This document shows, in pieces, positions 1 through 5,745 of a stretch of DNA of 5,745 bases. Source of the stretch: Deltaproteobacteria bacterium (GTDB lineage Bacteria; Desulfobacterota; Desulfobacteria; Desulfobacterales; SURF-7); assembly GCA_019307665.1 (NCBI GenBank), contig JAFDJC010000235.1, positions 1-5,745 of the forward strand, given 5' to 3'. Positions within the stretch are counted from its first letter, which is position 1, and the number at the start of each line of letters is the position of its first letter. A program made the translations under genes and the position numbers. A model generated the notes under the pieces. It searched no databases, was not told where the DNA came from, and saw only the letters and a list, made by a program, of their open reading frames with translations.

Positions 1-28
1 ATTAAAAAGACAAATCGTTTTTGCTATC

Positions 29-811
29 TCATTTATGTTCGGGTGTCAAGGTTAAGTTGGCGGATAACGGTGGTTCGGTCCTTTTCAATTTAAAGCAAAG
101 ACGCGTCCCTTGATCTACTTTGCTTTCCACATCAAGTCTGCTGTCGTATGTTTTGAGCATGTTATGTACTATTGAGAGTCCAAGCCCGGTACCACTACTC
201 TTTGTTGTAAAAAAAGGGTCGAAAATCGAATTGATAATGTCATCAGACATTCCGCAGCCATTATCGACAATAGTGATCTCTGCAAAATTGTCCTTGACAG
301 GATACATCTTCAGCTTAATCGTCCCTTTACTTTCGATGGCTTCAGCAGCGTTTAGTAAGAGGTTCAACATAACCTGTCTTAAATGCATCGAGTCCATCAA
401 AACCCAAATCCCGGAAGAAAGCTCATGATCAACATTAATTCTTCCAATAAAAGTATTGTCTTTCTCAAACAGTTCAACCGTTTCGGATAAGGCCCTGTCC
501 AGCGCTATCTTCTCTAGTTTGCCGGTCGGCAGCCGAGCAAATAATAAAAAATTACTGGCCAGCGAGCTAAGACGGTCGGTTTCACGAAGTACAATCCGCA
601 TCAGTTTATCATGATCCGGGTCATACTTAACCTCCTCCCTAAGCAACTGAATAGACCCGGCTAGCGATGCGAGCGGATTTTTAATTTCATGCGCCAGATT
701 TGCAGCTATCTCACCCATATACGCCATCTTTTCAACCCTTTTGATATGCTCCTCCATTGCTATCAGTTCTTTTTTGCTCTTTCTCGCCTGCTCGGACAGA
801 ATACTGCTCAA
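29..811 (-). CDS. pilS: PilS-type sensor histidine kinase, catalytic half (split gene)
   Basis: This is the cytoplasmic transmitter half of a two-component sensor kinase. It would autophosphorylate on histidine and pass the phosphate to a PilR-type sigma-54 activator that controls pilin transcription. Numbering from the TTG codon at 811, the H-box is HEIKNPLASL with His41. The N-box is in LRQVMLNLLLNAAEA (Asn154). The G1 box is DNGCGM (183-188), the F-box is FDPFFTTK (197-204) and the G2 box is GTGLGLS (207-213). A helical linker (about 7-30) precedes the H-box, and no PAS domain fits between the membrane part and HisKA, although many PilS proteins carry one. The TTG has no convincing ribosome site. 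The frame stays open upstream to 877 and encodes a hydrophobic stretch (TLITVGSCFAVAFLSSIL) that reads as the last membrane helix. I therefore take this to be the 3' part of one gene with 852-1340, not an independent soluble kinase. The kinase identity is firm. The pilS name rests on the pilC neighbour and the membrane-half similarity. Confidence 0.85.
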   Translation of the reverse strand: MSSILSEQARKSKKELIAMEEHIKRVEKMAYMGEIAANLAHEIKNPLASLAGSIQLLREEVKYDPDHDKLMRIVLRETDRLSSLASNFLLFARLPTGKLEKIALDRALSETVELFEKDNTFIGRINVDHELSSGIWVLMDSMHLRQVMLNLLLNAAEAIESKGTIKLKMYPVKDNFAEITIVDNGCGMSDDIINSIFDPFFTTKSSGTGLGLSIVHNMLKTYDSRLDVESKVDQGTRLCFKLKRTEPPLSANLTLTPEHK

Positions 812-851
812 GAACGCAACAGCAAAACATGAGCCGACCGTAATAAGCGTC

Positions 852-877
852 TTATAAAAAGCCTGGTTGCCTGGTCT
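852..877 (-). other. Frameshift junction within pilS
   Basis: On the minus strand the membrane-half frame ends at a TAA (854-852), while the kinase frame is open from just after a TAA at 880-878. The shift must therefore fall in this 26-base overlap. It contains a five-T run (860-856) in the context ggc ttt tta taa. Dropping one T gives ggc ttt tat aag and joins the frames. The change could be a sequencing error, a true inactivating mutation, or a +1 slip of the Phe tRNA from UUU to the overlapping UUU. I favour an indel, because no stimulatory structure is evident. Confidence 0.7.
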
Positions 878-1340
878 TTAGGATGCCCATATACTCAAAC
901 TGAACCAGGATAAAATACTGAAAACTGCAGAGTGCCGCTATAAAAACGCTTCCTTTTCTGTAAAGTAAAATACTGGAATAGATGATGACAACAGGGTAAA
1001 GAAAAGAAAATATACTTAAAAAACCACCGGTTATATATATTATTAGCGTGACAAAAAATGTATCGGCAATGAGCTGTGTATAGGCAAGCCATACGTTTTT
1101 ACGGATCCGGCTAAGAATCAGATAGTAAATTAAAGAAAGGAAGAGTAGTCCGCTGATGACTATATAGAGAATCAGCAGCGGCGTTGTCGGGGAAAAAAGA
1201 ACTTCATTCGATTGCAGGAGAATCGTCGAACCCAACAGTAAAACGGCAAAAAGAAAGCGACCCATTATCAGCCATTTCAGCTTTTGTATAAGATCGCTTT
1301 CGAGTGTTATCATCTGTGAGGTCATTTGAAAAAGAGACAC
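852..1340 (-). CDS. pilS: PilS-type sensor kinase, N-terminal membrane half (split gene)
   Basis: This 162-residue product is almost all membrane. Hydrophobic segments lie near residues 24-42, 54-76, 91-106, 109-126 and 131-147. That makes five helices, with a short basic loop (SRIRKN, 77-82) between the second and third. PilS sensors usually have six helices, and the sixth is encoded in the next frame just beyond the TAA stop at 854-852. The product ends in QPGFL and stops. Removing one base from the T run at 860-856 would give QPGFYKTLITVG and continue into the kinase half, making a protein of about 436 residues with the H-box histidine near 217. The GTG at 1340 has no clear Shine-Dalgarno sequence. 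ATG codons at 1325 and 1313 are equally possible starts and leave all helices intact. The gene begins 43 bases after the pilC stop, so it is probably co-transcribed. Alone, this piece would be a sensor without a kinase. Confidence 0.75.
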   Translation of the reverse strand: MSLFQMTSQMITLESDLIQKLKWLIMGRFLFAVLLLGSTILLQSNEVLFSPTTPLLILYIVISGLLFLSLIYYLILSRIRKNVWLAYTQLIADTFFVTLIIYITGGFLSIFSFLYPVVIIYSSILLYRKGSVFIAALCSFQYFILVQFEYMGILKTRQPGFL

Positions 1341-1383
1341 TGTCGTATGGCGAACGGTATCAGCCGATATATATAAACGGTTA

Positions 1384-2589
1384 TTAGATATGGCCGGCCA
1401 TAGTAAAAATGGGGAGATACATCGCTATAAGCAGACCGCCAACGATTACCCCTAAAAATACCATCATAAACGGCTCGATCATGGCGGTCAGGTTATCCAC
1501 GGCCTGATCCACCTCCTCATCATAAAAATCGGCGATTTTATTCAACATCGTATCCAACGCACCGGTGGATTCTCCCACAGCAATCATGGAACAGACCATA
1601 GATGGAAAGACGCCGCTTTCAGCTAAAGGATCAGCCATGGTTCGGCCCTCTGAAATCGCAGACCGTACTTTATATATGGAATTTTCAACAGTCTTATTTC
1701 CGGCAGTCCTGGCCACGATATCCAGTGCGCTCAGTATCGGTACCCCACTGGTCAGCATGGTCCCCAACGTTCTGGTAAACTTGGATACCGCCACTTTGCG
1801 GAGTAAGATGCCGAATATTGGAACTTTCAGGAGCAGGCTGTCAACAACGACTTGCCCTTTTTCCGTTTTATAATAACGTCTGAATGCTATAACAAAGATG
1901 ATGATACCGATGATGATAAATATTATCTTAGACTGAACAAATTCACTTAGCGCGACGACCATCTGGGTTGGGACCGGAAGGGCTCCACCCAAAGACGCGA
2001 ACATTTCTTGAAAAACAGGAATAACAAAAAGGAGAATAACAGCCGTTACACCCATGGAGATGAAAAAAACAACAATAGGATAAGTCAATGCCCCTTTTAC
2101 CTTCCCTTTGAGCTGCGCTGATTTTTCTAAATAGCCTGCGAGGCGCTTTAAAATAGCATCTAGAATACCACCGGCCTCCCCTGCTGCAATCATATTCACA
2201 AAAAGATCATCAAATTCTTTGGGAAATTTTTTCAGGGATTCTGCAAGGGTTGCACCGCCTTCTACTGATTCTTTAATTTGTTTTATAATTTTTTTGAAGG
2301 TTTTGTTTTCTTGTTGCGTGAAAAGAATGTCGAGACATTGGAGAATGGGAAGACCGGCATCGATCATGGTGGAAAATTGCCTGGCAAAAATGATAACATC
2401 TTTCGTCTTAACAGGCTGTTGAAACAATGTAATATTTTCAAAAAGGTCTTTGGGCTTTTTCTTAACTTTTGTGGGTGTGATCTGCATCCGTGTCAGGTTA
2501 GTGCGTACAGCCTCTTCGGTAGCAGCCTCCATTTCTCCCTTTTGGATTTCATTCTTCCTGCTTTTTCCTTCCCATAGATAAATCGGCAT
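1384..2589 (-). CDS. pilC: Type IV pilus inner-membrane platform protein PilC
   Basis: PilC (GspF family) sits in the inner membrane. It couples the cytoplasmic PilB and PilT ATPases to pilin insertion and removal. The 401-residue length is typical of the family. The protein carries the family's internal duplication. The first T2SSF domain spans about 68-191, opening with FARQFSTMIDAGLPILQCLD and containing MIAAGEAGG (133-141). The second spans about 271-395, opening with FTRTLGTMLTSGVPILSALD and containing MIAVGESTGALD (335-346). Membrane segments lie near 170-193, 220-237 and 373-396. The last follows the conserved IEP (Glu372) that marks the family. A short basic N-terminal region (about 41-48) precedes the first domain. 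The ATG start is supported by a strong AGGAGG. The gene is intact and appears to be first in its operon, followed by pilS. No pilB or pilT lies upstream in the window, so the ATPases must be encoded elsewhere. A general secretion GspF is the alternative, but the following pilS argues for pili. Confidence 0.95.
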   Translation of the reverse strand: MPIYLWEGKSRKNEIQKGEMEAATEEAVRTNLTRMQITPTKVKKKPKDLFENITLFQQPVKTKDVIIFARQFSTMIDAGLPILQCLDILFTQQENKTFKKIIKQIKESVEGGATLAESLKKFPKEFDDLFVNMIAAGEAGGILDAILKRLAGYLEKSAQLKGKVKGALTYPIVVFFISMGVTAVILLFVIPVFQEMFASLGGALPVPTQMVVALSEFVQSKIIFIIIGIIIFVIAFRRYYKTEKGQVVVDSLLLKVPIFGILLRKVAVSKFTRTLGTMLTSGVPILSALDIVARTAGNKTVENSIYKVRSAISEGRTMADPLAESGVFPSMVCSMIAVGESTGALDTMLNKIADFYDEEVDQAVDNLTAMIEPFMMVFLGVIVGGLLIAMYLPIFTMAGHI

Positions 2590-2593
2590 ATTC

Positions 2594-2599
2594 CCTCCT
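2594..2599 (-). promoter_or_regulatory. Shine-Dalgarno sequence of pilC
   Basis: The minus strand reads AGGAGG followed by four bases (gaat) and then the ATG of pilC at 2589. This near-perfect anti-16S match fixes the start codon and contrasts with the weak sites in front of pilS and of the plus-strand gene. Confidence 0.8.
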
Positions 2600-2604
2600 C
2601 ATTC

Positions 2605-2658
2605 TTAATTAACCATGGAAACAAAAGGAATTCTAAGCAATTTCAGATTCGCGCGCAT
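2605..2658 (-). CDS. Possible 17-codon leader ORF ahead of pilC
   Basis: An ATG at 2658 opens a 17-residue frame (MRANLKLLRIPFVSMVN) that ends with TAA 15 bases before the pilC start. A GGAGGAG sits directly against the ATG, which is closer than a normal ribosome site. The arrangement would allow a short leader peptide coupled to pilC translation. The frame is tiny and could be chance. I do not recognise the peptide and assign no function. Confidence 0.15.
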   Translation of the reverse strand: MRANLKLLRIPFVSMVN

Positions 2659-2679
2659 CTCCTCCGCAAGCGGCGGGGA
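2658..2679. promoter_or_regulatory. GC-rich stem-loop in the pilC upstream region
   Basis: The arms CCGC (2664-2667) and GCGG (2670-2673) extend outward, with interruptions, to 2658 and 2679. The region stands out as GC-rich inside AT-rich DNA. In a minus-strand transcript it would lie about 70-90 bases before the pilC ATG, and its 3' arm would contain a GGAGGAG sequence. No U-run follows on either strand, so it is not an ordinary terminator. A regulatory role is conjecture. Confidence 0.3.
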
Positions 2680-2710
2680 ATATGCTCGCCATCGGGTTTA
2701 ATACAACATT

Positions 2711-2740
2711 ATTTTAAATACTTAACATGGTATTAGACAA
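2711..2740 (-). promoter_or_regulatory. Candidate sigma-70 promoter for the pilC-pilS operon
   Basis: On the minus strand a TTGTCT (2740-2735, four of six matches to TTGACA) lies 18 bases from a TAAAAT (2716-2711, five of six matches to TATAAT). It would start transcription near 2704 and give a leader of about 115 bases before pilC, which would include the stem-loop and the small ORF. In such AT-rich sequence a chance match is quite possible. Confidence 0.3.
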
Positions 2741-2880
2741 ACATCAATCATTAATCTGAATGCTCCGGACCCATTTCCTGACACACAATTTTATTATTTA
2801 TCATAAACCGTTATGGATTAGCAAACCTAATTTATATATATCAGCAATTCTCGCTGAAAAATAGATACATGAACATGACC

Positions 2881-2910
2881 TTGCTAATTGGGCTCATATA
2901 TGCATATTAA
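2881..2910 (+). promoter_or_regulatory. Candidate sigma-70 promoter for the nucleotidyltransferase gene
   Basis: A TTGCTA (2881-2886) is separated by 18 bases from a TATTAA (2905-2910), with a TG three to four bases upstream of the latter. Transcription would start near 2917, about 86 bases before the GTG at 3003. Both boxes are imperfect and the surroundings are AT-rich, so support is weak. Confidence 0.25.
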
Positions 2911-3002
2911 TACGCGATAATGAACGTATTCCCCTTAAGCGTGGTGCAGGGAATCTTTTATACCGGATAAATTAATCGACCCTCTCTGAACAGGCTATTA
3001 TC

Positions 3003-5669
3003 GTGACATCCAAAGATGTGGACAAAAAAAAACTGACCCTCATAACGACGCACGTTAATGCTGACTTCGATGCGTTGGCCTCAATGCTGGCAGCGCAAAA
3101 ACTATACCCTGATTCCCTGCTCATATTTCCCGGGTCGCAAGAAAAAAATTTGAGAAATTTCTTTGTAAAATCTATGGCTTATATGTTCAACATGGGGGAA
3201 ATCAAAAATATTGATTTGTCCTCCGTAAACCGGTTGGTTTTAGTAGACACTAAGCAGGCGAACCGCATCGGAGAGTTGTCGTCGCTTTTAACCAGAGACG
3301 ATGTTGAAATTCACATCTATGATCATCACCCGGCTATGGAAGACGATATTAAAGGACATCAGGAGGTCAACCGTATAACCGGGGCTACGGTTACGATTTT
3401 GACGGAAATTATTAAAGAGAAAGGAATTGAAATATCTCCGGATGAGGCAACCATCATGTGTATTGGCATCTATGAAGACACCGGTTCTTTTACGTTTTCT
3501 TCAACCACTGAACAGGATCATTTGGCTGCCGCATACCTTCTGTCTAAGGGAGCGAACCTGAATATTGTTTCCGATGTCATTGCCAGGGAAATCAGCCCTG
3601 AACAAATTGGCATTTTAAATGATATGATTCAAGCGGCAACCCACTACAATATCAACGGGATTGAAATAGTAATCACCACTGTAACATTTAGTAACTATGT
3701 GGACGATTTTGCCTTTCTCGTTCATAAAATGGTTAAAATGGAAAACATCGATGCCATTTTTGCCTTGGCACGGATGGGAAACAAAATCTATATAGTTGCC
3801 AGAAGCAGGATACCTGAAGTTGATGTGGCCGCGATTCTCTCCCCGCTGGGCGGAGGCGGCCATACTTATGCTGCTGCTGCATCAGTCAAAAATAAAACAT
3901 TGGCTCAAACAGAACACCAGCTAATGGATATTTTGCATCAAAAAATCAAACCGAAAAGATTGGCCAAAGACTTAATGTCTTCTCCCCCGATTATCATTGG
4001 CGCTGAGGTTTTTTGCAAAGCCGCTGCAAGCTTAATGACCCGTTACAACATCAACGCATTGCTGGTGACAAAAGAAGAAAGCAACAAACCAACATTGGTC
4101 GGATTTATCTCACGTCAGGTCATAGAAAAAGCGCTTTTTCATGGTTTGGACCAGGTTCCCGTAAAAGAATATATGACAACTGAAATTGCTTCCGTCGAGC
4201 CTTCTGCAAGCCTTCTGGAAATACAGGAAAAAATTATTGAAAACAAGCAGCGCATCTTGCCGGTTACGCATAACGGAGTAATCAAGGGGGTAATCACCCG
4301 TACCGATCTTCTCAACATACTGGTCCGGCAAACCCGTAATACCCTTGGAAACTTTCAAGATCCGCATCGAGAAACGATCCATGCCAGAACCCGAAATATT
4401 GTTAAATTCATGCAGGAGCGATTATCGCCGGGTTTGATGGAAATTATGAAAGCCATCGGGGAAATCGCCTCAGGCATCGAGATGAATGCCTATGTCGTCG
4501 GCGGGTTTGTCCGAGATCTTTTTCTGTATCGAAACAATGAAGATATCGATATCGTTATTGAGGGGGACGGTATCGCCTTCGCAAAAAAGTACGCAAAAAT
4601 GCACGGTGCTCGGGTTCATGCATATGATAAATTCGGCACTGCGGTAATTATTTTTAAAGACGGGTTCAAGATTGACGTTGCATCAGCTAGAATGGAATAC
4701 TACAAATTTCCTGCCGCCCTTCCGACAGTAGAGATGAGCTCAATAAAGCTCGACCTTTTCCGCAGGGACTTTACCATCAACACATTGGCGATTCATTTGA
4801 ACCCTCGAAAGTTCGGCACTCTAATCGATTTCTTTTCAGCCCAAAGGGACATTAAAGACAAAGTTATTCGGGTATTGCATAACCTAAGTTTTGTTGAAGA
4901 TCCGACAAGGGTATTCCGAGCCATACGATTTGAACAACGTTTCGGATTTTCAATCGGAAAACTGACATCCGGTTTGATCGAAAATGCAGTGAAAATGGAT
5001 TTTTTTAAACGGTTGAGCGGGAAAAGGGTGTTTGCCGAATTCAAACTAATACTTGAGGAAGATAATCCCACACCCGCTATCATTCGACTTAATGATTATG
5101 ATCTTTTGAAGTCTATTCATCCTTCAATAATACTCCACAAGGAACTTGTAGGGTTATTAAATTCAGTTAAAAAAGTTTTATCCTGGTTTGATTTGCTTTT
5201 TCTTGAAGAATCATATATGAAGTGGGCCGTTTATTTTGTCATACTGATGAAACACTGTGACAAATCAACAACGGAAGAAATTTGCAAAAGGCTTGAACTG
5301 GCACCCCGACAGCAAACCATCTTTTTCAAGGAACGCTTTGAAGTCGAAGCTTGCCTATCCTGGCTTGAAAGAAATATCCCTTTGAAAAACAGCATGTTGT
5401 ATCACAGGGTTTCGAAATTTAGGACGGAGCTTGCCCTTTCTATGATGGCAATGACAAAAAGTAAGCCTGTGAAACGATCAATATCACATTTCTTTACGCA
5501 TCTAAGATACGTCGAGCCGTTAATCAAAGGAAAGGACTTAATAAAAATGGGGCTCACACCCGGCCCTATTTATCGTGAAATTCTCACCGCCGTTCATGAT
5601 GCCAGGCTGAACGGACAGCTCAAGACGAGAGATGACGAACTCGATTTTGCTCGAAGTTATATTAAGTGA
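3003..5669 (+). CDS. DHH/DHHA1-CBS-CBS-tRNA nucleotidyltransferase (A-adding/poly(A) polymerase-like) fusion
   Basis: This 888-residue protein has four parts. (1) A DHH/DHHA1 phosphoesterase (about 12-312) has HVNADFDAL (17-25), VDT (81-83), DHH (107-109), YEDTGSF (157-163) and the DHHA1 glycine motif GGGGHTYAAA (283-292). These residues would bind two metals for phosphodiester cleavage of short oligonucleotides. (2) Two CBS domains lie at about 323-378 and 388-441 and may sense adenine nucleotides. (3) A class II nucleotidyltransferase head (about 490-650) has GGFVRD (500-505), the metal-binding DID (514-516), RRDFTIN (587-593) and EDPTR (632-636), the last two in family-typical nucleotide-recognition motifs. 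(4) A helical C-terminal RNA-binding part runs to the end and includes GPIYREIL (854-861). The family adds the 3' A of tRNA CCA ends or poly(A) tails in the cytoplasm, so a separate CC-adding enzyme is expected elsewhere. The GTG start has only a weak CAGG at 2991-2994. No in-frame ATG lies between the upstream stop (2973-2975) and this GTG, and a second GTG at codon 6 is possible. Sequence alone cannot settle A-adding versus CC-adding versus poly(A) activity. Confidence 0.93.
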   Translation: MTSKDVDKKKLTLITTHVNADFDALASMLAAQKLYPDSLLIFPGSQEKNLRNFFVKSMAYMFNMGEIKNIDLSSVNRLVLVDTKQANRIGELSSLLTRDDVEIHIYDHHPAMEDDIKGHQEVNRITGATVTILTEIIKEKGIEISPDEATIMCIGIYEDTGSFTFSSTTEQDHLAAAYLLSKGANLNIVSDVIAREISPEQIGILNDMIQAATHYNINGIEIVITTVTFSNYVDDFAFLVHKMVKMENIDAIFALARMGNKIYIVARSRIPEVDVAAILSPLGGGGHTYAAAASVKNKTLAQTEHQLMDILHQKIKPKRLAKDLMSSPPIIIGAEVFCKAAASLMTRYNINALLVTKEESNKPTLVGFISRQVIEKALFHGLDQVPVKEYMTTEIASVEPSASLLEIQEKIIENKQRILPVTHNGVIKGVITRTDLLNILVRQTRNTLGNFQDPHRETIHARTRNIVKFMQERLSPGLMEIMKAIGEIASGIEMNAYVVGGFVRDLFLYRNNEDIDIVIEGDGIAFAKKYAKMHGARVHAYDKFGTAVIIFKDGFKIDVASARMEYYKFPAALPTVEMSSIKLDLFRRDFTINTLAIHLNPRKFGTLIDFFSAQRDIKDKVIRVLHNLSFVEDPTRVFRAIRFEQRFGFSIGKLTSGLIENAVKMDFFKRLSGKRVFAEFKLILEEDNPTPAIIRLNDYDLLKSIHPSIILHKELVGLLNSVKKVLSWFDLLFLEESYMKWAVYFVILMKHCDKSTTEEICKRLELAPRQQTIFFKERFEVEACLSWLERNIPLKNSMLYHRVSKFRTELALSMMAMTKSKPVKRSISHFFTHLRYVEPLIKGKDLIKMGLTPGPIYREILTAVHDARLNGQLKTRDDELDFARSYIK

Positions 5670-5675
5670 ACATAA

Positions 5676-5745
5676 CTAGTGTCCATCCAGAAATGAAGAT
5701 TTTTGTTCAAGATCAAGGCATGCGAAAAAAATAACCGGAGGCATA
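5676..5745. repeat. Possible left arm of a dispersed palindromic repeat, cut by the window edge
   Basis: The sequence after the stop codon has no gene and no standard terminator. It starts with CTAG-TGTCCATCC and ends in a GGAGG (5737-5741) followed by cata. Its style resembles dispersed imperfect-palindrome elements that I associate, from memory only, with intergenic regions of sulfate-reducing deltaproteobacteria. There the second arm is the reverse complement and ends in GGATGGACAC. No second copy or arm is present in the window, so this is a prediction. The competing reading is that GGAGG is the ribosome site of a gene starting just past base 5745. Confidence 0.3.

Larger units (their letters stand above)
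2590..3002. other. Divergent intergenic region between pilC and the nucleotidyltransferase gene
   Basis: This 413-base AT-rich gap holds the control regions for two divergently read genes. I see possible sigma-70-like promoters in each direction, a GC-rich hairpin near the pilC side, and two short inverted repeats. One is ATTAG/CTAAT at 2817-2831 with a 5-base spacer, and the other is TCAGC/GCTGA at 2841-2857 with a 7-base spacer. Either could bind a dimeric regulator, but both are short enough to arise by chance. I find no sigma-54 element (GG near -24, GC near -12), no tRNA and no convincing gene of normal size. Confidence 0.6.

Noticed and set aside
120..428. Plus-strand open frame of about 100 codons inside the kinase half of pilS
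   Set aside because: It lies antisense to well-supported kinase motifs and its translation shows no recognisable domain or credible start context.
895..1092. Second minus-strand frame inside the membrane half of pilS
   Set aside because: It overlaps the five-helix membrane coding frame, is rich in Cys, Tyr and Phe as expected of an out-of-frame reading, and has no ribosome site.
1565..1873. Plus-strand open frames antisense to pilC (here and at 2219-2577)
   Set aside because: pilC is intact on the other strand with full family motifs; these are shadow frames.
2590..3002. Sigma-54 promoter, tRNA, riboswitch or CRISPR in the intergenic gap
   Set aside because: I found no GG-N10-GC spaced element, cloverleaf, repeated spacer pattern or recognisable riboswitch core on either strand.
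3615..5083. Three minus-strand open frames of 82-96 codons opposite the large fusion gene
   Set aside because: They overlap conserved DHHA1, CBS and nucleotidyltransferase motifs and have no recognisable content or start signals.
5693..5734. Thirteen-codon ORF (MKIFVQDQGMRKK) after the large gene
   Set aside because: It is very short, has no Shine-Dalgarno sequence, and sits in sequence that may be a repeat arm.
5670..5745. Rho-independent terminator of the nucleotidyltransferase gene
   Set aside because: The visible sequence has no GC-rich stem followed by a T run; a stem might form only with sequence beyond the window.

Overview
The window looks like part of a mesophilic Desulfobacterota (deltaproteobacterial) chromosome, plausibly near the Desulfobacterales. 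This is inferred from protein style and domain architecture and from the PilC-PilS gene pair. The base composition is moderate and AT-leaning, and nothing in the window fixes the genus.

Layout. The left part (29-2589) reads on the minus strand and carries a type IV pilus block. It starts with pilC, the inner-membrane platform protein. The sensor histidine kinase pilS follows after 43 bases. pilS is split into two frames: the membrane-domain half (852-1340) stops just before its sixth membrane helix, and the kinase half (29-811, open up to 877) continues one frame over. A single extra base in a five-T run explains the split. The partner regulator pilR would be expected just left of base 1. A divergent AT-rich gap (2590-3002) separates this block from one large plus-strand gene (3003-5669). 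The last 76 bases hold no gene, but they resemble the left arm of a dispersed palindromic repeat or the leader of a following gene.

The large gene encodes an 888-residue fusion: a DHH/DHHA1 phosphoesterase, two CBS domains, a class II tRNA nucleotidyltransferase (A-adding or poly(A) polymerase type) head, and a helical C-terminal RNA-binding part. Such fusions are known from Aquifex and several deltaproteobacteria. In those lineages the CCA end of tRNA is built by separate CC-adding and A-adding enzymes. All the catalytic motifs I looked for are present.

How the genes work together. PilC and PilS belong to one process: pilus assembly and its transcriptional control through PilR and sigma-54 at pilA. 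The nucleotidyltransferase is housekeeping or RNA quality control and is linked to the pilus genes only by its divergent position. I see no tRNA, rRNA, CRISPR, insertion sequence or phage gene. The least ordinary points are the pilS frameshift, the four-part nucleotidyltransferase with its possible nucleotide-sensing middle, and the possible repeat arm at the right edge. I did not find an evidently new biological system.
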